From positions 1 to 64,000 of the forward strand of contig JASCOD010000013.1 of the NCBI GenBank assembly GCA_029959615.1: a stretch of 64,000 nucleotides of DNA, given 5' to 3'. This stretch comes from Flavobacteriaceae bacterium PS02338. GTDB lineage: Bacteria; Bacteroidota; Bacteroidia; Sphingobacteriales; Sphingobacteriaceae. Below the pieces are notes generated by a model, which had not been told where the DNA came from, did not search any database, and saw only the letters and a program-made list of their open reading frames with translations. Position 1 is the first letter of the stretch, and each line of letters opens with the position of its first letter. Made by a program: the position numbers and the translations under genes. Shown here piece by piece: positions 42,852 to 53,195 of the stretch.

Positions 42852-42901
42852 AGTATAGCGTATAGCGATGGGATTTTTCTCAATACGCAATACGCTCTAC
42901 T
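42852..42901 (+). repeat. Intergenic inverted repeat between fusA and rpsJ
   Basis: The AGTATAGCGTATAGCG side (42852-42867) pairs imperfectly with CAATACGCAATACGCTCTAC (42881-42900). Sequences of this GTATAGCG / CGCTATAC type occur as dispersed repeats in related genomes. It interrupts the operon with a gap of 133 bases and may weaken read-through or process the mRNA. Confidence 0.5.
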
Positions 42902-42968
42902 CAATACAAAAAATAAATCCGGCACTTGTTACCAATAGCTCTAACAGGTTGTCATAATTAAAAATAAA

Positions 42969-43274
42969 ATGAGCCAAAGAATTAGAATTAAATTAAAATC
43001 TTACGATTACAACTTAGTAGATAAATCTGCTGAGAAAATCGTAAAAACTGTAAAGCCTACAGGCGCAGTAGTTAGCGGACCAATTCCGTTGCCAACAGAG
43101 AAGAAGATCTTTACTGTATTGCGTTCACCACACGTAAACAAAAAAGCTAGAGAGCAGTTTCAATTGTGTGCTTATAAACGTCTTTTAGATATTTATAGCT
43201 CTAACTCAAAAACAGTTGATGCTTTAATGAAGCTTGAATTACCTAGCGGTGTTGAAGTAGAAATCAAAGTTTAA
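42969..43274 (+). CDS. rpsJ: 30S ribosomal protein S10
   Basis: This 101-residue protein binds the small subunit and, with NusB, antitermination complexes. It is complete: RIRIKLKSYDYNLVDKSAEK, VVSGPIPLPTEKKIFTVLRS and HVNKKAREQFQLCAYKRLLD are standard. In many Bacteroidota rpsJ leads straight into rplC and the S10 operon; here it is followed within about 20 bases by a strong terminator, so the block ends with it. Confidence 0.97.
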   Translation: MSQRIRIKLKSYDYNLVDKSAEKIVKTVKPTGAVVSGPIPLPTEKKIFTVLRSPHVNKKAREQFQLCAYKRLLDIYSSNSKTVDALMKLELPSGVEVEIKV

Positions 43275-43292
43275 TGATTTTATACTAAATTA

Positions 43293-43326
43293 AAAAAGCT
43301 CCGAGAATTTATTCTCGGAGCTTTTT
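43293..43326 (+). terminator. Rho-independent terminator after rpsJ
   Basis: AAAAAGCTCCGAGAAT (43293-43308) and ATTCTCGGAGCTTTTT (43311-43326) form a 16-base perfect stem ending in a T run. Because of the A tract on the other side it can also stop the convergent AraC transcripts. Confidence 0.9.
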
Positions 43327-43360
43327 GTTTAAATAGGGTTTTGCAGCTGTTATGTGCATT

Positions 43361-44179
43361 TTACTTCATTATCAACCTATTTATACCCTGTTCTTGCTTA
43401 AAAAAGCTTTCTGCGTTAATTCCGGTAAACCGCATGAAATCTTTATTTAAATGCGATAGATCATAATAATTAAAATCTGTGGCCAACTCTGTCAATGTTT
43501 TGGCTAACGGTTGGGTAAGATGCTGATGTACCAAGGCATTAAATTTAACAATAGAGGCAAATTTTTTTGGTGAAAACCCGATATGCTGTTGGAAAATATC
43601 CCGTAAATTTCGGTCGCATGTATAGGTTTCATTTGCTAATGTTTCCATACCAATTGATCCAGATTTGCGAAACATTAGTTCTATCGCTTTGGTAGCATAG
43701 TTGAGGTTGCTTGGACATTTTTCAACCTGTTTTTCTAAATATTGTTGTATATGTAGCCATTTTTCTGCTAAGCTATACGCATTATTCACCTTCTCGTTTA
43801 GTATGCGTAAATGCTTGCCCGCATCAGAAACTTGATACATGGTGTTTGCGAAATAATTGGCATCTTCCTTCCAAAACAATGCAGTACAATGTGGCTTTGG
43901 CATCACCAATATCAGTTCCATTTTTGGTGGCAGTTCAAAATCAAGAGGCACATATCCCAAACCACCAAAATAGATATTACAAGATTGAACTTTACGATCT
44001 TCTACATTATTAATATTTTGTATTGCAGTCCCCACATAGTCGAGCGTAAAGAAAAACACGGAATAAAGTCGCGGGACGAGTTTAAAATTACCTGTATAAT
44101 CGCTATCGCGTTTAATATAAATTGCTTCGGCGATGTAAGGTTTTAACTGTGGAGAAATAGGGAGAGGCTGTATATTCAT
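43361..44179 (-). CDS. AraC family transcriptional regulator (paralogue 1)
   Basis: This 272-residue regulator has an N-terminal effector domain with a conserved front (PLPISPQLKPYIAEAIYIKR, then LVPRLYSVFFFTL) and a C-terminal AraC-type double helix-turn-helix (ETLANETYTCDRNLRDIFQQ, then FSPKKFASIVKFNALVHQHL and DFNYYDLSHLNKDFMRFTGI). It is 24 bases downstream of a close paralogue on the same strand, so both are probably co-transcribed. No target gene is obvious; the divergent envelope operon at 45301 is a candidate. Confidence 0.88.
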   Translation of the reverse strand: MNIQPLPISPQLKPYIAEAIYIKRDSDYTGNFKLVPRLYSVFFFTLDYVGTAIQNINNVEDRKVQSCNIYFGGLGYVPLDFELPPKMELILVMPKPHCTALFWKEDANYFANTMYQVSDAGKHLRILNEKVNNAYSLAEKWLHIQQYLEKQVEKCPSNLNYATKAIELMFRKSGSIGMETLANETYTCDRNLRDIFQQHIGFSPKKFASIVKFNALVHQHLTQPLAKTLTELATDFNYYDLSHLNKDFMRFTGINAESFFKQEQGINRLIMK

Positions 44180-44203
44180 AGTGACATTAATTTTTAAAGT
44201 ATT

Positions 44204-45022
44204 TTAACATAATATCAATCTATTCATACCTTGTTCCTGACTTAAAAACTTATCGGTACTAATTCCCATAAAACGCATGAAATCTTTATTCAAATGAGAT
44301 AAATCATAATAGTTAAATGCCACGCTGGTCTCGAAAAGTGTTTTAGATTTCGGTTGATTTAGAAACTGTTTGATAAAGGCATTAAAGCGTATCATAGAAG
44401 CAAATTTCTTAGGCGAATAACCAATATGTTGCTTAAAGCTATCACGCAAATTTCTGTCACAAGTACAAGAATATTTGGCAACAGAGTCCATTGTAATTAC
44501 GCCAGAATGGTTAAACATTAAAGAAATCGCACTATTAACGTAGTTTAAATTATTGGCGGGCTTGCTTAGTTTTTTCTCTAAATATCTTTGGATGTAATTC
44601 CATTTAAAATCGATATTTCTAGTAGTGTTTACTTGTTCATTTAGAATGCGAAGCTGTTGTCCCATATCCGAAACACAGTACATGGTATTTGCGAAATGGT
44701 CGGCATCTTCTTTCCAAAAAAGTGCGGTGCAATGGGGGCGAGGCATTACTAAAATCCACTCTGTTCTACCAGAAATTTTAAATTCTACGGGAACATAGCC
44801 AGAACCTCCAGAATAAATTTTGCAAGGCGCTATGGTATGTTTAGTTCCATTATCGAAATCTATCGACATTTCGTCAGTTTCCTCCAAAGTAAATGCCCAC
44901 AATCCAAAAAATCTCGGAACTAAATTAAAAAGGGAAACTTCGGCATCACTCTTTTTTACGTATAAGGCATGAGCAATGTATGGTGCTAATGATGGCGAAA
45001 TATGTAAGGGTTGTATAATCAT
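44204..45022 (-). CDS. AraC family transcriptional regulator (paralogue 2)
   Basis: This 272-residue paralogue is of exactly the same length as the gene downstream and clearly homologous throughout (LVPRFFGLWAFTL, ILVMPRPHCTALFWKEDADH, GYSPKKFASMIRFNAFIKQF, FNYYDLSHLNKDFMRFMGIS). Tandem duplication is the simplest origin. Divergence is higher in the N-terminal effector domain than in the DNA-binding domain, which suggests a similar operator but different inducers. It is transcribed divergently from the 45301 operon, with 278 bases between that hold no gene. Confidence 0.88.
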   Translation of the reverse strand: MIIQPLHISPSLAPYIAHALYVKKSDAEVSLFNLVPRFFGLWAFTLEETDEMSIDFDNGTKHTIAPCKIYSGGSGYVPVEFKISGRTEWILVMPRPHCTALFWKEDADHFANTMYCVSDMGQQLRILNEQVNTTRNIDFKWNYIQRYLEKKLSKPANNLNYVNSAISLMFNHSGVITMDSVAKYSCTCDRNLRDSFKQHIGYSPKKFASMIRFNAFIKQFLNQPKSKTLFETSVAFNYYDLSHLNKDFMRFMGISTDKFLSQEQGMNRLILC

Positions 45023-45300
45023 CTACTGATGTTTAGCGTAAGTGTAATAACCTAACTTCATACTAAAGTTAAGCAAAACCATGATAACCAAGTAATTGAT
45101 TATAGACAATTCTTATTCCTTTTAGTTTTAAATACACCTGTAAATTCTCCGTTTTTTACAACAATGGTTGCTTGTCCTAGTACTAATTTTGATTTGCTAT
45201 TAAGAAAACATAAGTGCTGTTATTACGGAGGTAATTTTCCAAAGCAGTTTTTCCAATAGTATTATTTCGCTCCACATAGTCTCAACATAAATAATAAGCT

Positions 45301-47013
45301 ATGTTAAAACAGCTATTTTTTGTAAGGTGTGTCATCAATTTAATCATGCTGATGATATGTTCTTTATTTGTTCACGCTCAGGATTTTTCTAATATGAAGA
45401 ATCAAAAGCCCCTGACTTATACAGGAGCATTAGAAGTACGGACAATTGGATATCAAATGAATGGGGCAGCAAATCGTAGAAATCCTTTTTCGATGATTGT
45501 GAGTGGCAGCCCAACATTAAGTTTATATGGTTGGGATATTCCATTTAGTATCGTTTATGCCGATAAAAAAACAAACTTCCAGCAACCATTTAACCAATTT
45601 GGGCTTAGCCCTTCGTATAAATGGATTACACTGCACGGTGGTTATCGAAATATCAGTTTTTCTCCATACACCTTGGGTGGACATACCATGTTGGGTGCAG
45701 GTGCCGAGTTAAATCCTGGTAAGTTAAGGTTGGGGTTTATGTACGGGCGATTAAATAAGGCTACTGTAATTGATCAAACTACGCAGTCTTTAGCACCGCA
45801 GGCATTTAACAGGAAAGGTTATGCCGTTAAAGTAGGTTACGGCTCACAAAAGAGTTTCATTGATTTTAGTTATTTAAAAGCAAAAGATGATAGTGTGGGT
45901 TTTAATCAAGGCAAAAGTAACACGCAATTTAACCCAATAGCCCCAGCCGGAAACTCCGTTTTAGGTTACAAAGGACAAATTTCTTTCCTTAAATATTTTC
46001 AGATAGAAAGCGAAGGTGCGGTAAGTCTATATACCCGTAACCTGTATAGCAACATACCAGACACGCTGGAAGATCCTGTGCTTAAGAAAATTAAAAAATT
46101 CGCTACTGTAAATGCCACAAGTGAATTTTATACTGCGTTTAGTGCAGGCGTTGGCTACAGAGATAAAAAATATGGTTTGAAGGTGAACTATCGTCGTGTT
46201 GAACCAGAATTCAAATCGATGGGGGCCTACTTTATCACTTCAGATTTAGAAGCTTGGACTATTGCGCCGTCTTTCGTAGCTTGGAAAAATAAAATCAGTT
46301 TTAATGGTAGTATTGGTATACAGAACGATAATCTGCAAAATCAAAAAAGTGCTACCAATAAGCGCTTTATAGGTGCTGGAAATGCAACGCTGCAACTGAA
46401 CGATAAATTTGGTGTAGATGCCAGTTACAGCAATTTTTCTAACGACCAAACCCCCAATACAGTACGCTTTGCAGATAGTTTGCGTATTGTACAAACTACC
46501 CAAATGTACAGCTTAATGCCCCGCTTTATTTTCAGTAACGAAAAATACATGCATATGATTACGCTATCTGGGACATTAAGTAATCTCAACGATTTTAACC
46601 AGTTTTTCGATAACAATGCCATTAGCAGAAATATGGATACCAAACAGCTGATGGCGAATTATAATATTGGGTTCATTAAGCAAGGAATCAATATCAATAC
46701 AAGCGTTAATACGACAATGCTTGAGGGGATGGGCATTAATCAAACTTATACTGGCTTTTCTTTAGGTGGCGATGTTACGCTGTTGAAATCGCAACTGAGA
46801 TTGGCGACTAACCATTCCATCACCTTTGGTAAACAAGAAATTGGAAAAAGTATGATTTACAACAGCTCCCTGAATACTAAATACCAGGTTAGAAAAGGAC
46901 ATCATTTGGATTTTGGCGTATACCTTTTACATAATTCGCCTTCAGAAAATGCAGGTTTACAACAAAAATATACCGAGTTAAGGGGAGAATTAGCTTACCA
47001 ATTAAGATTTTAG
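45301..47013 (+). CDS. Outer-membrane beta-barrel protein, first gene of TANFOR-type operon
   Basis: This 570-residue protein has a signal peptide (IMLMICSLFVHAQ). Almost the whole mature part consists of alternating amphipathic strands with aromatic girdles (WITLHGGYRNISFSPYTLGG, LRLGFMYGRLNKATVI, GYAVKVGYGSQKSFIDFSYL) and ends ELAYQLRF, a terminal strand typical of outer-membrane barrels. No named family is recognised. The next gene starts 2 bases after its stop, so it is part of one operon with the giant TANFOR-like protein and may be its exporter or surface anchor. Confidence 0.7.
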   Translation: MLKQLFFVRCVINLIMLMICSLFVHAQDFSNMKNQKPLTYTGALEVRTIGYQMNGAANRRNPFSMIVSGSPTLSLYGWDIPFSIVYADKKTNFQQPFNQFGLSPSYKWITLHGGYRNISFSPYTLGGHTMLGAGAELNPGKLRLGFMYGRLNKATVIDQTTQSLAPQAFNRKGYAVKVGYGSQKSFIDFSYLKAKDDSVGFNQGKSNTQFNPIAPAGNSVLGYKGQISFLKYFQIESEGAVSLYTRNLYSNIPDTLEDPVLKKIKKFATVNATSEFYTAFSAGVGYRDKKYGLKVNYRRVEPEFKSMGAYFITSDLEAWTIAPSFVAWKNKISFNGSIGIQNDNLQNQKSATNKRFIGAGNATLQLNDKFGVDASYSNFSNDQTPNTVRFADSLRIVQTTQMYSLMPRFIFSNEKYMHMITLSGTLSNLNDFNQFFDNNAISRNMDTKQLMANYNIGFIKQGININTSVNTTMLEGMGINQTYTGFSLGGDVTLLKSQLRLATNHSITFGKQEIGKSMIYNSSLNTKYQVRKGHHLDFGVYLLHNSPSENAGLQQKYTELRGELAYQLRF

Positions 47014-47015
47014 CT

Positions 47016-50000
47016 ATGAAGAGATTAATTTACTTTATTACGATAGGCGTTACCTTGATGTTAGCGCAAACCCTTCATGCCCAGGTAGGCGTTTCTATTA
47101 GAATTTTGCCACCGTATCCAAATCGTATTACAGATTATGAGGCCAGGCCACAACAGGTGCTCATTACCTTAACTAACCAATCTGCGGGTACGCAACAAAT
47201 ACAATTGAGAGCATCGGTAGTGGGCGATAATGGTATTCGATTAGAAGTTGGAAGAAACTATAAAAGTTCGACTCCAATTACCTTGGCGCCTGGGCAAGTA
47301 CGTAATTTAAATGGTGCCGATTTGGTTACGCTATTTGATTACAACTCACTCACCTACACAGGTATTACCAAAGATCAGTTTATTCGCGGCAATGGTTTGC
47401 CAGAGGGAAGCTATCAGGTTTGTATGCGAGCCTATGATTACAATACCAATGCGCCAATTAGTGCAGATGAACCAATAGGCTGTAGCAACAGATTTAGCAT
47501 TACAAGTTTAGAACCTCCGCTAATTATAAAACCAACAGATGGCGAGGAGCTAAAACCAGCCGCCGCTAATATCTTCACTATTAACTGGACTACGCCGCCG
47601 GGAGCACCACCATCAATTAGGTATAAAGTTAGGCTCATTGAGGTTCTTGGAAACAGAAATCCTAACGATGCTTATTTAAGTGCTGTACCTCCATACTTTT
47701 TTGAGAAGGAAGTAATGGGCAATGTTTACGTCTACAATCCGGCAGATCCGCAACTTACACTGGGCCGAAAATATGTTTTAGCTGTGCAGGCATTTGATCC
47801 AAACGGTGGTTTTACCTTTAGGAACAATGGAATTAGTCAGGTTGTGCCGTTTGTTTACGGCGAAGCTATTCAAGTGCCGATAAATTCGCCTGTAGCACCA
47901 CAACAAGTGCCACCTTCGCCACCAAATGTTATCGCTGCCATTCCAGATTGCGGTTCTTGTAAATCTACGGCACCTGCCGGAAATACCAATAATGCCTTAG
48001 CAGAAGTAGGTAAGGAAATTAAAGTCGGTAAATTTTTAATGCGCATCGTAACGCTGGCATCATCGGGCAACAAACTTAGCGGTACAGGAACTATTAATCT
48101 GCCCTTTATTGGTTCAAATACGCCCGGAGCACGTTTAAAAGTGCAGTTTTCTGATGTAGAAGTGAATAGCAATTTAGAAATGAAAGCTGGTTTGGTAAGT
48201 GGTATTACCGCTACGGGTGCATCAAGCTTTATACCCGCAAATTCAGCTGGTCAGGCACCGGTTTTTGGTACACAACAAGCAACGGATTTAACTGAATATT
48301 TTACTAGTAATGCAAGCCAAACCATACAATCTGTTAGAAATAGCGCTAATGCCTCGGGTTTCGAGCTTCCGTTGGCCTTGTCTACTGGTTTAAATACACT
48401 TGCCATTACCAAGGTTTATTTTAATGCAGAACAAGCCTGGTTTGAAGCGGCTGGTGCTGTTGCCATACCCGAAGATAATTCTGTTTTACCTTTAGCGGGC
48501 AGAAATATATGTTTAAGCGCAACCGACTTATGCGAGAATGGGGTAATTTATCTTTCGGATAATTTCAAAGTAAATGCGCTGAACCTTACTTTAAGAACCA
48601 GTGGAGGTAATCTAAATACAGATCCTGGTACATCCTTAACATTTAATAAAAATGGGATGGTAAACCTAACTATCGATGCTGATTATACATTTCCAAATCG
48701 ATCTGTTATTGATGCGCAAAGTGGCCAAGCTTTAACCGCAAGACTAAAAGCTGTAACCGAGCAAGGTTGGCAAGATTGGATAGCAGAGCTAAGTATGCCA
48801 AAATTCAAGATAGGCGGTTTAGAAAGCATTGCTTTTGAAACAGGGCAACGCCCAATCTACTTTGACCATTCCGATTTTAAGAATCCGGAAGGTATCCCTT
48901 CTAGTTTCACCTCGGCAGATGCGGGAGAAAGCCCTATCAATACTTCATTGCCAACTTGGCAGGGCATTTACATTCCGAAAACTGAGGTGCATTTGCCAGA
49001 AATCATAAAAAATGCGAATGGACAGGCTTTAAAAATGGAAACCAGTAATATCATCATAGATGCTAATGGATTAACTGGTGCCATACAAAATAGCGGTACA
49101 GTTTTAACTATCGGAGAGGGTTCTATGGATGGTTGGTATGCTTCGATAGAAAAAGTAACGCTTAATATTTTTAAATCGGCATTTAAATCAAGTACCATGA
49201 CGGGTAAACTAGTTTTGCCGGCATCTACTGATTATGCAAATGCCAGTAACCAGTTAGATTATACCGCAGAACTTGCCACACCAAACGATGGTGGTTTAGC
49301 CTATCAGTTTAAAATTCATCCGAAAGATAATTTGGTGCTAAATGCACTGTTTATGCAGGTAAATTTAGATAGCCGTACTGAGATTACCGTTTCTGGAGGT
49401 GGTGGAAATCCATTGGTTGCCAGGGCAAATCTTAATGGAAGCCTTACGATATCAAATGACCCAATGTCAGCAATTAAAATACCTGGTGTAGGTAAATTGA
49501 AAATGCTGGGCGTGGGGTTCGAAAACTTAAAATTGATGACCGTAAGCCCGTTTATCGACAAAGAGGGAATGAAAATTTATTTCGCCTCTGAGCAAAGAAA
49601 ACTGGCAGGCTTCGACTATTCTGCAAAATTTAATGGTTGGGAACTGAGTGGGAGTGAGGATGATGTCACGGTAGCATTACCTTTTGAAGGCAATATCAAA
49701 TTAGCTGGTGAGGCATTGGGCTGCGAGGCAAAAGCAGTATTCGCATTAACATCGGGTATTAAAAAAGCAAATAACCGTATTGTTTGGACAGGAGTAGGCG
49801 GAGAAATTAGAGATATTAGTTTTGGTGGAGAAGTACAACTAGGTGCATTTAGCTTAAGGGGAGCTATTAAGTATTACAACAATAAATCAAATTCGGGGAG
49901 CGATGAAGGTTTTGTTGGTGCGCTTGAAACTAATTTGGCAGGTTTTCTTCAAATAAATATGAGGGGACGCTTCGGAGTGTTAACCGATGCCCAAGGAGAT

Positions 50001-53000
50001 TTCAATTATTACGATTTTAATGCACTGGCTGATTTTGGTCAGGCAGGGATAACCTTTGCTCCACCAATACCTTTAGCTATTTACGGCTTTGGCGGCGGCT
50101 TTAGCTATAATATGGATATTGATAAGTCTTCTGTTCCAAGTATTGATAAAGTAAGTGAAACCAAACAAGCGGAGCCGAGTAAAGAGTCGAGCGCTCTAGA
50201 TTTATTGAATTACAATCCGGCAGGGTTAAGGTTAACACCTAAGCGAGGCGCTATGACTTTACAGGCAACCTTACTTTTCGGATTAACCAGTAGAAATACT
50301 TTGGATGCAGATGCCACATTCTCTATGGGTTTTAATACTAACGGTGGATTGAATTTTGTAAGGCTAAACGGTAATGCCCGTATTTTAACAGATGTAAGTA
50401 AGCCGTTGGCAACAAGAAGAGAAGCATCAACTGGTGCTGGTTCGTTAGAGATTGAGTTTGTTACTGAAACACATGCATTTTTGGCAAATTTAGAGGTAGA
50501 AATGGGTGTGCCGACAGTAGCGAACAAAAGTTTGCTTCACGCAAAAGGTGGTGCTACTTTCTTTTCTAACGGCGAAAAATGGTATTTCAAAATAGGTTCA
50601 CCAAGTATTCCTAACACCATTAGGTTTTTAAATTTTGTAGAAGGAACATCTTATTTCCAAATAGGCAATACAGGTATTGAGGATATGCCAAGAATTCCAC
50701 AATGGATTGAGGATATCGTTGGACATGGGGGTAAAAATCAGAGCTCAAAACTATCGGAATCTTTTAACGTAGCATCCAACCAGTCTAAACAAAATAGAAG
50801 TAATTCGGGGATGATTTTTGGCGCAGCCAGTAAATTCGGAGACCCAGACAAACGATATCAATTTTTGATGTTTTACGGAGAGTTTGCTGGGGCCTTAGGT
50901 TTTGATTTTGCACTGAAAGATAATTATGAGTGTAATAATTTGCCAAAATCTGGGGGTGCTGGCGGATGGTATGCTACCGGGCAAGCTTATTTTGGTGCTA
51001 AAGCAGCGGTAGGTATTTCGGTAGATATGTTTCTGGTAAAAGGAGATTTTGAGATATTTAGTGCAGGTGCTGCGGCTACCGTAAAAGCGGGTTTCCCTGA
51101 CCCAATTTATGCCAAAGGTGCTTTGGGAGCGCATTTTAGAATTTTAGACGGATTGATAGATGGCGATTTCAATCTGCAGTTCAGCATTGGTCAAGAATGT
51201 ATCAATTCCGAAGCCCAAGCTTTTGGTGGGTTGGAAATCATATCTCAGGTTTTACCAGAAAAATCATCCGAAAAAGTGCCGTTGAATATTGTTCCGGCAG
51301 TAACGTTTAATTTAAGCATTGGCGGTCAGTTTGCTCAATACGATAGTTACCAACCTGGTTTGGGCATGTATGCTTTCGACGATTACGAAAATCCGACAAA
51401 AGACGGAATGCCTACCAGAAGATATTTTCTTTTCGATAGAAGTTGCTTAACAGTTACATTAAACGGCGAAGATGTTACCAATAGATTAGCGAGGTACAAA
51501 GGCGATAAAAAAACACTGTACTTACCTACAGAAACACACTTGCCAAAAAATACAAAGTTTAATTTTAAAGTAGTGGCGAGAATGAAGGAAGCTTTTCTTG
51601 ATCAAGCGGCATTTATAAATTCAATGGGTGGTGATGGCTCTGCATTAGCACAGTTTAGGTTTATTCAATTGAATGGTCGTGATGCTACGCAAGATGCCGA
51701 AACTGAGTTTACTACTGACGAAGGTTACGGCAATATTCAAGCTAGTGATTACGCCGTTACTTGGCCAATGCATGGTCATACTGCAGTGCCATTTAAAGAG
51801 AGTGGCATTGAGCAAAATGCACAAAAAATGTATATAGAAACCCGTAAGGTAGTCGACAATCATACTTATTTCAAATATCCAGAGGGAACAACTTATAAAG
51901 CAAGGATTTTTAGAAATGGCGTTAAAGTAGGAGCAGATATTGATGTAGATATGCAGACAGTAAATACCTATATCAATACCCCTTACACAGGACATCAACG
52001 TCCGCATACACGTTGGAGTTGGGCTGCGCCTGAGTTATTGGCAAGTACGGATTACGTGGCAATAGTTGTTGCTAAAATTCCTGCAGGTAATTCTTCGCCA
52101 AATGTGAACACTAGGGTTTCTAACACAACATTTGTCAGCACGCAAGCTTTGTCTGCTGGAGCTATCAACACCAGAAGCACAGCGCTTAGCGGAAATATGA
52201 ACAACAACGAGTTGAGAGCGGGTGAGAGCATTGCCGCAAGTTTTGCCTTTAAAACCAGTCGCCATAATACTTACAACGCTAAACTATCTGATGCGAAAAT
52301 TTCGAAAATTACACATGCAGATAAAGGCGGCGCTATATCATCGGCTAATTCTACTGCCACCAATTTGAATATCCTGAATTCGTGGATCACACCTCAAAAT
52401 GGTATTTATAAAATCATTTTAGGGATGGGAAGTAACTTAGAAATAGATGTGACGCTAAATGGCGAGAAGTTTAATAAAGCTGATGTAGAAAGTACCACTT
52501 CGGATCAAGTATTTTTAGCAAGTAGTGCCTCAAGTGGGGGCAATTTGGTAAACCCGAGATTAAGCCCAATAACACTCGAAAAATTATATAAAAATCCACC
52601 ATTTGCCAATTTTGGAGCTGATAATGATTTGTTTAAGCAATACCTTTCGGATAGAACTGGCGTAGCTAAAGCTAGGTTTGCCATTAGCAATAATCCTGTG
52701 CCAACAATAAGTGGCAACGGTATACTCGATACTTGGGCCAGAACAGATGGAGGCGTGTCGTTTATCAATAGTTTTACTGTCATTGGTGCCGTACTACCTA
52801 CCGATGTTCCAAAGCCGCCAAGTAATCAAGCTACACAAGTTGGTCAGTTTCTTTCTTTCCAAACCTTTACTGTGCCAATGGTTACACCAACGTTGCTAGA
52901 GCGTATACGTAATGTAAGTATAGGAAGCCATTCGGTAGGTATGCCAAGCTTTACAAATCCTGTCCAGATAGTAATCGATAGGGTTACCAACTGGTCGGTA

Positions 53001-53177
53001 AATTGGGGCAATAACCAACAAGCTGGAGCACCACAAGCTGGTATTTCAAACATGGGCGCTACAAGTACGTGGGAAGGTATAAGTCAAATGGCTACTGGTG
53101 TGGTAAATGGCACAAGTACACTTAACCAATTACAAAATGGTCTACAGGGGCTAAAAGGTAAAGGGGCTATCCGTTAA
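47016..53177 (+). CDS. Giant secreted TANFOR/FnIII-like protein (2053 residues)
   Basis: A signal peptide (TIGVTLMLAQTLHAQ) leads into a TANFOR-like module (RILPPYPNRITDYEARPQQV, LPEGSYQVCMRAYDYNTNAP). A FnIII-like module (PPLIIKPTDGEELKPA) and a Cys-containing segment (IPDCGSCKST) then lead into the FLMRIVTLASSGNKLSGTGT region that also follows FnIII in the toxin at 18-3549. After that comes a very long strand-rich body of no recognised family (for example YEGNIKLAGEALGCEAKAVF-type segments), then FnIII/Ig-like modules near 1450-1750 and a Gln/Asn-rich end. No toxin tip, HNH or deaminase motif and no T9SS sorting domain were found. It is probably a surface or periplasm-spanning structural protein of the operon. 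Confidence 0.75.
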   Translation: MKRLIYFITIGVTLMLAQTLHAQVGVSIRILPPYPNRITDYEARPQQVLITLTNQSAGTQQIQLRASVVGDNGIRLEVGRNYKSSTPITLAPGQVRNLNGADLVTLFDYNSLTYTGITKDQFIRGNGLPEGSYQVCMRAYDYNTNAPISADEPIGCSNRFSITSLEPPLIIKPTDGEELKPAAANIFTINWTTPPGAPPSIRYKVRLIEVLGNRNPNDAYLSAVPPYFFEKEVMGNVYVYNPADPQLTLGRKYVLAVQAFDPNGGFTFRNNGISQVVPFVYGEAIQVPINSPVAPQQVPPSPPNVIAAIPDCGSCKSTAPAGNTNNALAEVGKEIKVGKFLMRIVTLASSGNKLSGTGTINLPFIGSNTPGARLKVQFSDVEVNSNLEMKAGLVSGITATGASSFIPANSAGQAPVFGTQQATDLTEYFTSNASQTIQSVRNSANASGFELPLALSTGLNTLAITKVYFNAEQAWFEAAGAVAIPEDNSVLPLAGRNICLSATDLCENGVIYLSDNFKVNALNLTLRTSGGNLNTDPGTSLTFNKNGMVNLTIDADYTFPNRSVIDAQSGQALTARLKAVTEQGWQDWIAELSMPKFKIGGLESIAFETGQRPIYFDHSDFKNPEGIPSSFTSADAGESPINTSLPTWQGIYIPKTEVHLPEIIKNANGQALKMETSNIIIDANGLTGAIQNSGTVLTIGEGSMDGWYASIEKVTLNIFKSAFKSSTMTGKLVLPASTDYANASNQLDYTAELATPNDGGLAYQFKIHPKDNLVLNALFMQVNLDSRTEITVSGGGGNPLVARANLNGSLTISNDPMSAIKIPGVGKLKMLGVGFENLKLMTVSPFIDKEGMKIYFASEQRKLAGFDYSAKFNGWELSGSEDDVTVALPFEGNIKLAGEALGCEAKAVFALTSGIKKANNRIVWTGVGGEIRDISFGGEVQLGAFSLRGAIKYYNNKSNSGSDEGFVGALETNLAGFLQINMRGRFGVLTDAQGDFNYYDFNALADFGQAGITFAPPIPLAIYGFGGGFSYNMDIDKSSVPSIDKVSETKQAEPSKESSALDLLNYNPAGLRLTPKRGAMTLQATLLFGLTSRNTLDADATFSMGFNTNGGLNFVRLNGNARILTDVSKPLATRREASTGAGSLEIEFVTETHAFLANLEVEMGVPTVANKSLLHAKGGATFFSNGEKWYFKIGSPSIPNTIRFLNFVEGTSYFQIGNTGIEDMPRIPQWIEDIVGHGGKNQSSKLSESFNVASNQSKQNRSNSGMIFGAASKFGDPDKRYQFLMFYGEFAGALGFDFALKDNYECNNLPKSGGAGGWYATGQAYFGAKAAVGISVDMFLVKGDFEIFSAGAAATVKAGFPDPIYAKGALGAHFRILDGLIDGDFNLQFSIGQECINSEAQAFGGLEIISQVLPEKSSEKVPLNIVPAVTFNLSIGGQFAQYDSYQPGLGMYAFDDYENPTKDGMPTRRYFLFDRSCLTVTLNGEDVTNRLARYKGDKKTLYLPTETHLPKNTKFNFKVVARMKEAFLDQAAFINSMGGDGSALAQFRFIQLNGRDATQDAETEFTTDEGYGNIQASDYAVTWPMHGHTAVPFKESGIEQNAQKMYIETRKVVDNHTYFKYPEGTTYKARIFRNGVKVGADIDVDMQTVNTYINTPYTGHQRPHTRWSWAAPELLASTDYVAIVVAKIPAGNSSPNVNTRVSNTTFVSTQALSAGAINTRSTALSGNMNNNELRAGESIAASFAFKTSRHNTYNAKLSDAKISKITHADKGGAISSANSTATNLNILNSWITPQNGIYKIILGMGSNLEIDVTLNGEKFNKADVESTTSDQVFLASSASSGGNLVNPRLSPITLEKLYKNPPFANFGADNDLFKQYLSDRTGVAKARFAISNNPVPTISGNGILDTWARTDGGVSFINSFTVIGAVLPTDVPKPPSNQATQVGQFLSFQTFTVPMVTPTLLERIRNVSIGSHSVGMPSFTNPVQIVIDRVTNWSVNWGNNQQAGAPQAGISNMGATSTWEGISQMATGVVNGTSTLNQLQNGLQGLKGKGAIR

Positions 53178-53195
53178 CAAGTTAAGAACTAAAAG

